Below are positions 54,946 to 64,000 of a stretch of DNA of 64,000 nt, one piece after another (position 1 is the first letter of the stretch; the number at the start of each line of letters is the position of its first letter). This stretch comes from Cladosporium sp. IMV 00045. Taxonomy: Eukaryota > Ascomycota > Dothideomycetes > Cladosporiales > Cladosporiaceae. A model generated the notes under the pieces. That model was not told the origin of the DNA. It saw only the letters and a list, made by a program, of their open reading frames with translations, and made no database searches. Both the position numbers and the translations under genes were made by a program. The DNA lies in the NCBI GenBank assembly GCA_001931905.2, contig MSJI02000834.1, positions 41,804-105,803 on the forward strand, given 5' to 3'.

Positions 54946-55651
54946 TGCTCGTGATCTGCCCTGTTGACATTCACGTGTTGGTCAAGACGAGAGGTATCCG
55001 GAGAACAAGAAGTTGAAAGCGCAGGCTGGGCCCCGTTAGCCTGACAAATGTGAGCTCTTATGCTCTTTGCGTTACACTGCAGCAGCTGCAAGGCTGCCAA
55101 GGACGACAGACGAGCCATGTTTAGAGATGATAGGATCTATTGGTCCATCTGCAGCTGTTTAGCCTGCGAGTGAGCAGCCACAGCAGCATTTGTGGCCTGA
55201 CCAAATTGCTGCAAGAAGTGCTGGGTCTTTTCACCGTGGCGTTTGAACCCGATCATCTTCTCCATTCTGCAGCCTCACCATATTGCTGCTAGGGATGACA
55301 ATCGAGTTGCACCAAAGTTCAGTAAGGAAAGATCCCGATAACCTGGCTCATTGGACAGGTTCTCGTCAACACAAAGTCTTGATGATATCTCAATGGCTTG
55401 ACAAAACAAGTAGAGTGCAGAAGTGAAGTACGGTGCGGCGTTTGACCACGATCATCATCTCCACACGTCAACGACGACCCGCGGGGAGCGAAAAGCCCCG
55501 CGATCGGGGACTCGCGGGATGGCGAATGTCAAGTCATACTATCTACCTTGATAAATAAATAACATTAACAACCCTGGAGCAAACCGACTCCTCCAACAAT
55601 CAAACCACAAAACACCATCCATCCTCGAATCCCAACTCAAACACAACAATC
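54946..55651. other. upstream region shared by the unknown membrane gene and the QPRTase gene
   Basis: About 700 bp between divergent genes, no supportable frame. It contains a perfect 7-bp inverted repeat, CGCGGGG (55480-55486) and CCCCGCG (55496-55502), with further CGGGG/CGCGGG copies to 55517. AT-rich leader sequence follows at 55535-55570. Confidence 0.5.
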
Positions 55652-56575
55652 ATGCCCGTAACCCAAGGCGCCCCCGCGCACGGCAATCCAGCGCACCTGC
55701 TCCCCCCCTCCTGGCGCAAAAACATCACCCTCTGGCTAGAAGAAGACACGCCCAGCTTCGACTACGGCGGCTTCGTCGTGGGCGACGAGTTCGCCGAAGC
55801 GCGCCTCCTGGCCAAATCACAAGGAATCGTGGCGGGCGTGCCGTTCTTCGATGAAGTCTTCAAACAGCTCGATTGCACCGTCGAATGGCAGGTGAAGGAA
55901 GGCGAGGAGGTCGGTGTGAAAGAGGCCAAGCAGCTCTGCGCTGTTGTGCGTGGGCCGGTTAGGAATTTACTACTGGGAGAGCGCGTGGCGCTCAATCTTC
56001 TCGCGAGGTGTTCGGGGATTGCGACGAAGAGTCATGAGATGCTTTCGCTGCTCCGCAATGCTGGATATAAGAACACACTCGCCGGCACGAGGAAGACGAC
56101 GCCTGGGTTCCGCCTCGTGGAAAAGTACGGCATGTTGGTCGGCGGGTGTGATCCGCATAGGCAGGATCTCAGCGCCATGACGATGCTCAAGGACAACCAC
56201 ATTTGGGCGTGCGGCGGTTCGATCCCGTCCGCTGTCGCGGCGGCGAAAGCCTCGGGTGGGTTTGCTATCAAGGTCGAAGTGGAGTGTCAGAGCGAAGAGG
56301 AGGCGAACACGGCCATCGAGGCGGGCGCGGATGTGGTCATGCTGGACAATTTCACGGGCGATGGCGTCAAGGTCGCTTCGAAGAATTTGAAGGACAAATG
56401 GGGACGAGGAAACCAGGCCAAGGCTCTGATTGAGGTTTCCGGCGGTCTTACGGCGGAGAATGTGCAGGATTATGTCTGCGATGATATAGATGTTATCAGC
56501 TCGTCGAGCATACATCAGGGCACCAAGCATGTGGATTTCTCATTGAAGGTCGTGCCCAGGAACAAGATGGGTTGA
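55652..56575 (+). CDS. BNA6: quinolinate phosphoribosyltransferase (NAD de novo synthesis)
   Basis: 307 aa, single exon. The family signatures are present: [17 protein letters not shown], the phosphoribosyl-binding loop, then [35 protein letters not shown], and [14 protein letters not shown] near the C-terminus. The N-terminal domain ([16 protein letters not shown]) and the alpha/beta barrel have normal length (yeast Bna6 is 295 aa). The enzyme condenses quinolinate with PRPP and releases CO2 to form nicotinate mononucleotide, the last step linking tryptophan breakdown to NAD. The ATG sits in ACAATCATGCC. Confidence 0.94.
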   Translation: MPVTQGAPAHGNPAHLLPPSWRKNITLWLEEDTPSFDYGGFVVGDEFAEARLLAKSQGIVAGVPFFDEVFKQLDCTVEWQVKEGEEVGVKEAKQLCAVVRGPVRNLLLGERVALNLLARCSGIATKSHEMLSLLRNAGYKNTLAGTRKTTPGFRLVEKYGMLVGGCDPHRQDLSAMTMLKDNHIWACGGSIPSAVAAAKASGGFAIKVEVECQSEEEANTAIEAGADVVMLDNFTGDGVKVASKNLKDKWGRGNQAKALIEVSGGLTAENVQDYVCDDIDVISSSSIHQGTKHVDFSLKVVPRNKMG

Positions 56576-56783
56576 AGAGAAATTGTCGATGAGAGGACAA
56601 CACGCATTATGTGATTACGAGTACCTGTACAGCTAAGATAAATGAAGACCATTCGACACTCGCCTACTCTGATTGTGCCTGACTGAAAATTGCACTTCTT
56701 CCTTTCCAAGATCAAGTGCAACGAGAAAATATCCCAGTCGCTAACCATCTTCTAACCGCCAAACTCATCCGTCGACCAACTAC

Positions 56784-57780
56784 CTAAGCAGTAGCCTCCC
56801 ACATCTTCACAAACTTGCCCAAACCCGCCACACCCCCGGACAGACCCATAATCCCCAAATTGAACCCAGGCACGCCATTCTCAAACGCAAAATTCACCGC
56901 CATGGGAAACCAACTGAGCGACGCCACCGCGTCCGCCCAGAACTTCGCATCGGCCTTCTGATCCTCTTCCAACACTCCCACAGCCTCCTTCTCCCCCTCC
57001 GCCCTCCTCGCCCTCTTCTGCCTCTCCAACTGCGCTTCGCGACCCAGTCGTACGAAATCGCACATCACGCCCGCGAACCACGCGCGGTAGGACCAGAGGT
57101 AGATCGAGGCTGTTTTGCCAGAGCGGTTGAACGGTGCCGTCAGACGGGGGGAGAGCACCTTATGATCGGTCAGGAGGGCGATGTTCTCCATCGCTTGGAA
57201 GATGAGGTAGAGCGTGCATTGCGTGAGAGCCGTGGCGTGCAGGATCTTGTCCTGTCCTGGTTTGGGGCCTTGCAGGAGTTGGCGCAGCCAGGCGTAGAGT
57301 GGTGGGACGCCGAGCAGGCGGAGAGTCGTGCGCGTGCTGGAGAGGAGGGTGGCGAGGGCGGCGAGAGGGGAGGGGCCGGGGCTGGCTGTTGTGGGATGGC
57401 CGGCTTTTCCGAGGCGTTGGAGGAGGCGGTTTTGGAGAGGGAGTGTTCTGGATTCCAGGTATACTAGCAGGTAGAGGGTGTAGTTGAAGGTCGACAGGAA
57501 AGTGCTGGGTCCACCGGGAGCAGCGAGGAGTCTGTTTTGGGGCAGGACGTGTTAGGAGGGTTTTTTGCGATCATCTCTACTATTTCACCTCTGTCACTTG
57601 GATTTTCTACACATACTTGCTCAATCGCAGCAGGATCCTGTCCGGCTGCTTCGCGATCTCAAGGAGCCTCGCCGGCGCCCTCTTCTCGACCTCTTTCGCG
57701 ACGCTGCCATCGCTGGCCGGAGGAATGGAGTCAGCCCGGTTCTCCACGGGCGCGCCAGGCTCGACGGTTGGATCGGACAT
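56784..57780 (-). CDS. PEX11-family peroxisomal membrane protein (Pex11C/Gim5-like)
   Basis: Exons 57780-57617 and 57531-56784 with an 85-nt intron give 303 aa. The frame between 57530 and 57191 is open but has no ATG, so a single-exon reading misses most of the protein. Family features are RLLEIAKQPDRILLRLSK and STFNYTLYLLVYLE at the N-terminus, AMENIALLTDHKVL in the middle, YLWSYRAWFAGVMCDFVRL, and a C-terminal FNLGIMGLSGGVAGLGKF. It probably regulates peroxisome number with the PEX11 at 33 kb, to which it is only distantly similar. Its stop faces the QPRTase gene about 200 bp away. Confidence 0.82.
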
Positions 57781-59403
57781 GGTGGGCAGGTAAATAAGGA
57801 AGATATATGTTTCGTTGATCTGTGCAGAATTGACAAAATTGTCCTGATCGAGAAGGACAGACCGGGCTTTGTGGAGTTGAGGACTTTCTATATCTTCGAC
57901 GTAAAAGGGAAACACTTCCAAAGCTGGCGAGCTATCGATCTCTCTATCAGCTCTGATGCTTGCTCGTTCAACCGAGGCAGGCGCCATGCGGCCTCGGTCG
58001 ACGGAGAGTTTTGTCGGCTCGTCATTCAAGGCGGGGCGATGCCACGTGCCAGTGCACGTGCCGAGCCTTGCTACAGTGAATCCTTTCGTGCTTCGTTCTC
58101 AATACTCGTTCATCTCGATGATATATGCCCAATGCCATCCTCATCGCGTCCTGAGAGAAGGATTCGCGGAAAAGACATGCTTGGTGCGTCTGATTCAATC
58201 CAGGACTTGGACCATTAGCAAAAAAATGCCGGACCAGCGGACAAGCAATCGATCAGGAGAGACTTGCCATCGAATGAGGCATCAGCAGCAATATCAGGAG
58301 TGTTTATTTCGCCGACAATTGGATCGGCCGGCAAAATACGACAGGAGCCAGACTTTGATTGGGGTTATCACGCCGGACACTCACTGTGACTTATTAGTCG
58401 GTTGAAATAAAGCCTGGCGAACTTGACAGCTCTTTCAAAAGCTTTCGGCGTCTTTACCGACTCACGACTCAATGGGGTCTCCTACAGACGGCGATTGAGG
58501 GAGCTACTTCAAATGACACGCGAGTGACGGTGAAGAGGTTGAGAAAATATCCTGAGGCCTTACCTCAGACAAGAGGAAAGAGCGAACGTCCCTCCCTATC
58601 TCACATGGACGATCTGAGAGTTGTAGATCGCTTCAAGGGTATACACACCCAATCGTGGTATGTCAGCGCGAATCATGGAGGGCCAACGGATGCTTTCGCA
58701 AGTTGTTCAAGTGGTAAGCATCTGGAGGAGCTTTTTGAGGACATGAGAAAGGGCGGTGAGGATTCGGCGTTGTTGGTGGCGGCAAGGTCGATACTGTCCC
58801 ACGGAGGTTGATCCGGCTATGGTCAGGAGGTTGAAGAGCGCTGTAGAATGCCATCGATTTGAGAGTACGACTCTCCTTGGTACATATGTGGAAGACGCGG
58901 ATTGTGTCTGATTGAATGAGGGAAGACGTGGTCCTTTGTTTATTGTAACTTCTTCGCCGACTCATCATCAGATCCAGGAGACTTCAATATGATCCGAACG
59001 AGAGCTCGCATGTCGAGCGTCACTGCTTTGATGTTTGCTGGAGTGTTGAGGTTCCACCGCAGCTTCCCTTGTTCGAGCAAAAGGCCAGAGCGCGGCGCCT
59101 CCCGCATCGTGGGTATATCATCAGACCATGCTGCTGCTTCCACTAGGTAGTTCATCTCTCCTTCCCTAGTCCTTCAATCCTCCAATTAACAAGCAGGTTA
59201 GTTGTCACTTCACGCCATCTGCGCTGTCCTTGTTATCATCTTGCTCGACTTGATCGAGCCTCACGGCATCCTCTTTGCGTCGACTTCGTGACCGATTGCA
59301 GTACCAACTGGGACCATCCAAACAAACGAGCAAGCCAATATTCTTGTCTGCATTAAATCTTTTACCATTCGACTCCGAAGACTTGGCTGCAGACAGTGAA
59401 GTC
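57781..59403. other. gene-poor stretch
   Basis: About 1.6 kb. Frames at 57956-58405, 58524-58811 and 58940-59155 (minus, 71 codons from an ATG at 59155) are unrecognised and mutually inconsistent. The left end is the promoter of the PEX11-like gene. I see no repeat or RNA gene. Confidence 0.4.
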
Positions 59404-60072
59404 ATGGCATCCTCATCGGCAGCGGATGATTCAAAACCGCTCGTCTGCCTCCTCACTCTCGACAAACCGGACTTCTTCAACGATCTATACAAGGACTTTG
59501 TTCGTCTCCTTCAAAGCAAAGCCCGCGTCCAACAGATTAAGACGCCAGAAGACGCCAGAGCCGCCTACACCAGCCGTCCGCCGCCAGCAGCCATTCTCTC
59601 CGCCGACGAATCTCTCACAGCTAGTACCCGCATTTCCCTCCTTGACGAAGCGCTCAGCTATGTCCGTGCCGGCGGTATCCTCTTATTCATGGGTCTGTTC
59701 TCGTCTTTCACACGTCCGTCCGACATCAACACTCTCTTCGCACGCCTTGGTCTGCCCTGGAGCTCGGGCGACTACCACCGTACTACGTTCAAGATCAACC
59801 TCGACATGAAGCACTTCGACACCGACGGTTTGGCCAGAAGCTACAGTCAGAAGGCGCTCCACCTGGCCAACGTCGCGCACGCCGACGCCATCTACCTTCC
59901 TTCAGACGGCTCTCACGTCGAGTCGATGGTATTTGGGCCAGCGCCGATTGATGACAAGAAACAAACGCCTGCTGCTCTCGCCAAAGTCGGTGATGGCAAG
60001 ATAGGGTACATCGGTGATGTCAACAATGAGAACGAGACAATGCCTTTGGTGCTGGCGATGTGTGGGATTTGA
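59404..60072 (+). CDS. conserved fungal protein of unknown function
   Basis: 222 aa from the ATG at 59404 (MASSSAADDSKPLVCLL). The sequence suggests an alpha/beta fold: a strand PLVCLLTLDKP, PPPAAILSADE, then YVRAGGILLFMGLFSSFTRP, SSGDYHRTTFKINLD, SYSQKALHLANVAHADAIYLP and KIGYIGDVNNENETMPLVLAMCG. This layout recalls the class I glutamine-amidotransferase-like or ThuA-like fold, in which a surface is formed around a nucleophile elbow, but no canonical Cys-His-Glu triad is evident. Proteins of this pattern are widespread in filamentous fungi and uncharacterised. The frame upstream to 59275 is leader. Confidence 0.75.
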   Translation: MASSSAADDSKPLVCLLTLDKPDFFNDLYKDFVRLLQSKARVQQIKTPEDARAAYTSRPPPAAILSADESLTASTRISLLDEALSYVRAGGILLFMGLFSSFTRPSDINTLFARLGLPWSSGDYHRTTFKINLDMKHFDTDGLARSYSQKALHLANVAHADAIYLPSDGSHVESMVFGPAPIDDKKQTPAALAKVGDGKIGYIGDVNNENETMPLVLAMCGI

Positions 60073-60722
60073 GCTTGTCGAAGGCTTGAGAGGTTGACAT
60101 TTTTGGGTGCATGGGTTGACTTTGATCTGAAGATTGGTGTCATGTAATGGCAAAGGGAGGAGAACACAGTGGTAGAAACAGAACACACCTCGACATCGGG
60201 ACGCACCGAAAAGAGTACTTGACACAATACATAATGGAGCTTGAATTTAGTCACACCCCAATCATCCAAATCTTGCCCTTTCCGCAGGTCTATCCTAACG
60301 AGCACACCCTGACACCGATCTGGCCCATGACAGCTTTATCAGGTATCACTTAGTATTAGACCTGACTATCTCTTGGACGACTGAAGAGACCCAAGACTGG
60401 GACATGGCCGGCAAGTCGTCCTTTGATTTGGGCTGAGAAAACTCGATCGATCTCAATTTCACGTCGTACTCAACCCTTCCTGGACCGGACACGCCTCGCC
60501 AGTGAAAAGAAACATCGATCGCCATGTTTCTTATTGCATACCATGTTATGATGGCACAATTCTATTCCCTACATCTTGTTCATGCATCCATCCGGGTTAG
60601 CAAATTATTGGCAGCGGGGAACCTCGGCGAGGGTATCCGAAGTATTGAGGCTCCTATACAGAACAAACATAACATGTAGTTCAAACTACTAACTACAGAC
60701 AGATTGTTACCACTGATGGATC
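60073..60722. other. intergenic region before the aldolase gene
   Basis: About 650 bp with no open frame worth reporting. Probably the 3' end of the previous gene and promoter of the next. Confidence 0.35.
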
Positions 60723-61695
60723 ATGTCGTTCCCATCCGCAATAACAAGCCTAGTGCGCAACCCGCAGCTACGCCTACTCAACGCTCTTCGAGCCGGATCG
60801 AAACCAATCATGACATTCATGGGATTGGCTTCGTTCCGTGCAGCGCAGGTCGTTGCTCAAACTGGATTAGATGTCAGTGTTACGCTTCTCTTGATTCAGG
60901 GCTCGACCATTGACGAATCAAAGGGCATCATCATCGACTGCGAACACGGCCACATCAGCGACGATGCCATGCACAGTTGCACAGCCGCCATTGCCGCCAT
61001 GGGAGTTTCACCTCTCGTTCGTCTTCGCATGACACATTCTGATCTTATCAAACGAGCTTTGGATACTGGTGCGCAGTTAGTCTAGCCCACTTCACCTTGA
61101 TCAACCAGAGCTGACTAGCCGCCCTTCAGCGGAATCATAGTCCCTCAAGTCAACACGGCAGAAGAGGCCCAAAGTATCGTTTCCCACGCCAAATTCCCTC
61201 CGCAAGGACTGAGAGGGCAAGGCTCGCCTTTTGCTGGCATTGCTCACGATGTCGATATTCCCACCTATGTCAAGACGGCGAATGAGACTTTGATTACTTG
61301 TCTGCAGATTGAGACGAAAGCTGGGTTGGAGAATGTGGACGCTATTTGTGCTGTGCCTGGTATTGGTAAGTATCAACCGTCTCAGACTTTCCGGAAGGTC
61401 TTGAATCGATGGTCGTACTAAGATGATTCAAGACATGCTATTCATCGGCCCGAACGATCTCGCCCTTTCGATCTTGGGATACGTCCCGGCGAGGGGCGAT
61501 GAGCCTGAATTTATCCAGGCCGTAGACAAAATTTTAGCAGCGGCAAGGAAGCATGGCAAGTGGGTTGCGCGATTGTCGAATGATGGAGCTTCGTGCAAGA
61601 AGCATCTGGAGGTTTTCGATACTGTCGCGATGAGCTATGATGTGCGCGCCATTCAGCAGTGGTATAGAGCTGAGTTGCAGCGCGCGCGGTCATAG
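60723..61695 (+). CDS. HpcH/HpaI-family aldolase/citrate lyase
   Basis: Four exons: 60723-60872, 60924-61075, 61130-61365 and 61433-61695. Introns of 51, 54 and 67 nt give 266 aa, normal for class II pyruvate aldolases. The first intron keeps the frame open but is removed because GLDGIIIDCEHGHI matches the family while the 17 intronic codons do not. Metal and substrate motifs are IIDCEHG, VRLRMTH, GIIVPQVNTAEEA, CLQIETKAGLENV (metal Glu) and FIGPNDLALSI (metal Asp). These enzymes split 2-keto-3-deoxy sugar acids or 4-hydroxy-2-oxoacids to pyruvate plus an aldehyde. The precise substrate is unknown. Confidence 0.88.
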
Positions 61696-62010
61696 ATCGA
61701 TCAGCAATCTCGTCCATCGGGTCTTGGAAGTGCATCACTCAGGTAGATGGAGCTCTCAAAGATCTCAGAAGTCATTCGTCAACATCATGGTTCTCATTGC
61801 AGCCATATGCTTGCGCCACGCAAGCGTGGCGATCTATGCTATTGCCTATTGTCCAGCCATGCGTCACTTCTGGTGACAGGCTCATGCGTGTAATATTTTT
61901 CATGCCCATGCCTTGGGTCTCTGTCAGACCATCCCAATTCCCCAAACGCCACGCTTTACAGCAAGCCGAAAAATTAAAGTTAGTCCCACATAGCTTTTTC
62001 AATGAAAGCT
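61696..62010. other. short 3' intergenic region
   Basis: About 315 bp between two convergent genes. It contains GCGCCACGCAAGCGTGGCGAT at about 61812-61832, an imperfect hairpin (GCCACGC/GCGTGGC) that could act at a 3' end. Confidence 0.4.
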
Positions 62011-63480
62011 TCATCCTGTGACCCTGCCGCGACCCGAGCTGCCCCAGGCCTCGGACATGTTAGACTTCTTCTCAGGCACCACCTCGAGGCCTGCCAGAGC
62101 GATGTTGACCCTGTTCAGTCTGAGCAGCAACGTCCTCTCGATCTCGTCTGCCGCAGCGCTGGCATCCGCATGAGTCTTGGTGCGCGTATCTGTACTGGGT
62201 GCGACGAGCGTGCCGTTCACGACATCAAGGCGGAAAGGCAGTCCGGGAGTTTGGATAAGATTTGTGATTTCTCTCTCAAGTGCGGCTTCGGGCGTCGCAG
62301 CTGTGGATGTGGGTGGCGGAGGGAACGTCTCGGCCAGGGAAGAAAGCGAGATTTGCGAGTATGAGGAGAGGTGGGAGGTGATGCTCTTCTCGCGGATGCG
62401 CGCGAACAGCACGTCAACGTGGGAGCCGCGGCTAGAACCAACGCCGTTGCCGAGGAAGATATCGAGGTTCCAGTCTGAGTAGTAACGCTGCAGTGTCTCG
62501 AGACATGCACGGTACTTGGCGGTCGTGAAGAGGGAGATGGCTTTGCGCATGTGAGGCTCGAGCTCGAGGAAGGCACGGAATGAGCCACCGAGCACGCGCG
62601 TGGAGAGCTGCTCGCGAGAGAGGGTAGCAAGGGCAGTCAGACCGCCATAGATCGCAATATCATTGGCGCTGGCAACAGCGTGTGTGAAGTCGAAGCCGTG
62701 GACAGCTCCGTTCGTAGTCAGATCAAAAGGTACAGCAAGGAAGTTGTCGGCGGCGTCGGTGTAATTGTTGTTGCTCATGTAGGCGACACCAGCAGCGGCA
62801 TGAGAGATAGGTGAGAGTTTTGCCATCTCTTCGTCCTTAACACCAGAACTGCGCAAGCGACTCGCGCTGGAGAGGACGGCGTTGTAGTGAAGAGTCGCAG
62901 TGGATCCTAATTGCTGAGCGGCAACTGCTTGGAGTATGGCAGTAAGCTGCAAGCGGAGAGTCATGCTGGCGACATGAGTGGGAGTGGTGCAGAAGTCGCG
63001 CATCTTTCCAAAAGCAGTGTAGGCAGCATTGAGACCAATTGTGTTGGCACTCTGCGGCTGTTCGCCTTCGGCCACAGGCTGCGGTGGAGGACCGCCAGTC
63101 AACAGCAAGTGAGTGGCGAGGTCTTCCTGCCCCATGCGGATGCTCTCTCTGATGAGGTTGTTCTTATATCCCTTCAGCTCCTGCTCCAACCTGGTGCTCT
63201 CACGCTTGTTTGCATCCTCTGTCTTGTTCATCCATTCTGTGTCCTGTGAAGCGAGCTCCTTGAGGTCCAGCATTGAGGCGAGTTCAACGAGTCGGCGGTA
63301 GAGAGAAACATCTTTGCCATTCTTTGCGGAAGCGATGGCTAGACTGAGAGCGTGCTGGGAAAGAGGTGGACATGTTACAGCAACATGGGCGAGGCGATAC
63401 GGCAGTAGTGGGCCAGTGTAGTTGCTGCTCCAGGCTTCGAGATCGAAAGTAGGCGCTGGAAGGCCTGCGGAGTATGCCAT
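62011..63480 (-). CDS. csn1: COP9 signalosome subunit 1 (RPN7/PCI domain)
   Basis: 489 aa, single exon, ATG at 63480 (MAYSAGLPAPTFDLEAW). The central part is the helical RPN7 repeat region (NNLIRESIRMGQEDLATHLL, MRDFCTTPTHVASMTLRLQL, GGLTALATLSREQLSTRVLG). A PCI domain follows at about residues 330-430, including RACLETLQRYYSDWNLD, DVLFARIREKSITSHLSSYS and the winged-helix end (PFRLDVVNGTLVAPSTD). The C-terminus after about residue 465 is Gly/Ser/Arg-rich. The COP9 signalosome removes Nedd8 from cullins and in fungi governs development and secondary metabolism. Subunit 1 organises the PCI ring. Distinction from RPN7 is by N-terminus and length and is fairly secure. Confidence 0.9.
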   Translation of the reverse strand: MAYSAGLPAPTFDLEAWSSNYTGPLLPYRLAHVAVTCPPLSQHALSLAIASAKNGKDVSLYRRLVELASMLDLKELASQDTEWMNKTEDANKRESTRLEQELKGYKNNLIRESIRMGQEDLATHLLLTGGPPPQPVAEGEQPQSANTIGLNAAYTAFGKMRDFCTTPTHVASMTLRLQLTAILQAVAAQQLGSTATLHYNAVLSSASRLRSSGVKDEEMAKLSPISHAAAGVAYMSNNNYTDAADNFLAVPFDLTTNGAVHGFDFTHAVASANDIAIYGGLTALATLSREQLSTRVLGGSFRAFLELEPHMRKAISLFTTAKYRACLETLQRYYSDWNLDIFLGNGVGSSRGSHVDVLFARIREKSITSHLSSYSQISLSSLAETFPPPPTSTAATPEAALEREITNLIQTPGLPFRLDVVNGTLVAPSTDTRTKTHADASAAADEIERTLLLRLNRVNIALAGLEVVPEKKSNMSEAWGSSGRGRVTG

Positions 63481-64000
63481 GTTGGCGGTGATGATGATTG
63501 TGATTGTGTTGTAGTCCAGAAAGAGGTGTTTCGTTGACTATCCAGCGCGAGGATTCGAGTCGTTGCCTGCAATTGCTGCCTGCTATTGCTGCCTCGATGT
63601 AAGTGAAGCTCGACGATGTTTAGAGAGATGACGCTCTGGAAGCGCGGAAGGCGAGCCGCGGTACCGGAGTGAAGCCGGGCGCTCCAGCCAGGTCTTGGCG
63701 CTGCAGAGAAGATACAAATATTTGCTTCTCGACGCGCTCTCTGAGTTTTCTTTTCTTCACGCGACTTTGTGAGTACCCAATCAGACCCCCTACTGTGCAA
63801 TACAGCATTCTAACAGCCTCCTCTCAGACTTCATAGAATCATTTCTATAGTAAACGTCCATAACTGTGTTCTCTACATGAGCCACAGACTCCAACCTGGC
63901 TGATGAGCCGATGCCCCGAGCCCAAGAGTGATGCCGACGTGCGCAGCTTGCTGTGTGGCGATGATCTCAGCCCAGTTCGGTGTCTGGCTTCGGCCGGCCG
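63481..64000. other. right-edge region, csn1 upstream
   Basis: About 520 bp. It should include the csn1 promoter and leader. Short minus-strand frames at 63375-63808 are unsupported. Nothing else seen before the window ends. Confidence 0.4.

Noticed and set aside
58940..59155. 71-codon minus-strand frame with an ATG
   Set aside because: Plausible composition but no family, no splice support and too short to claim.

Overview
The window is nuclear DNA from a filamentous ascomycete (Pezizomycotina, most likely Dothideomycetes). Genes are dense and lie on both strands. Most introns are 46 to 80 nt with GT..AG ends, and the gene content is typically fungal: PalC, CSN1, a CaM kinase, a class II cAMP phosphodiesterase, an AA9-type LPMO, and fungus-only DUF6590, DUF6594 and SesA domains. 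I support 28 protein-coding loci, one of them visibly broken. I saw no rRNA, tRNA, CRISPR array or intact transposon. Exon joins were inferred by eye from splice signals, reading-frame phase and family motifs.

Layout. 1-12 kb: FN3/coiled-coil membrane protein, CaM kinase, short/branched-chain acyl-CoA dehydrogenase, PalC, Cyc2-like flavoprotein. 12.6-15.9 kb: a divergent pair made of a caspase-like protease fused to DUF6590 (minus) and a five-exon fungal gasdermin-like gene (plus). This is the most notable locus: a probable regulated-cell-death module of protease plus pore-former. 16.7-22.5 kb: PDE1-type phosphodiesterase and a large fungal protein of unknown function. 24.3-28 kb: a secreted LPMO, then a decayed STAND (NLR-like) receptor gene, SesA / NB-ARC remnant / TPR, that has lost its P-loop and carries a late frameshift. 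28.7-37.1 kb: CMC1, MYND protein, arylamine N-acetyltransferase, PEX11, a mitochondrial dicarboxylate-type carrier with an apparent 5-nt microexon, and a UCH deubiquitinase. 37.1-40.6 kb has no gene I can support but holds a diverged tandem duplication of about 180 bp. 40.6-48.8 kb: unknown protein, dihydroorotase, mitochondrial SHMT, CE1 acetylxylan esterase, DUF6594 membrane protein. 49-64 kb: a retroelement-derived protein with two retropepsin-like domains, VOC protein, unknown membrane protein, quinolinate phosphoribosyltransferase, a second PEX11-family gene, conserved unknown, HpcH/HpaI aldolase and CSN1.

Most of the window is housekeeping metabolism and organelle biology (mitochondria: ACAD, Cyc2, CMC1, carrier, SHMT; peroxisome: two PEX11-like genes). 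Two immunity or allorecognition-type loci, the caspase/gasdermin pair and the broken SesA-STAND gene, lie about 10 kb apart. Two secreted plant-cell-wall enzymes (LPMO and CE1 esterase) suggest a plant-associated or saprotrophic life style.
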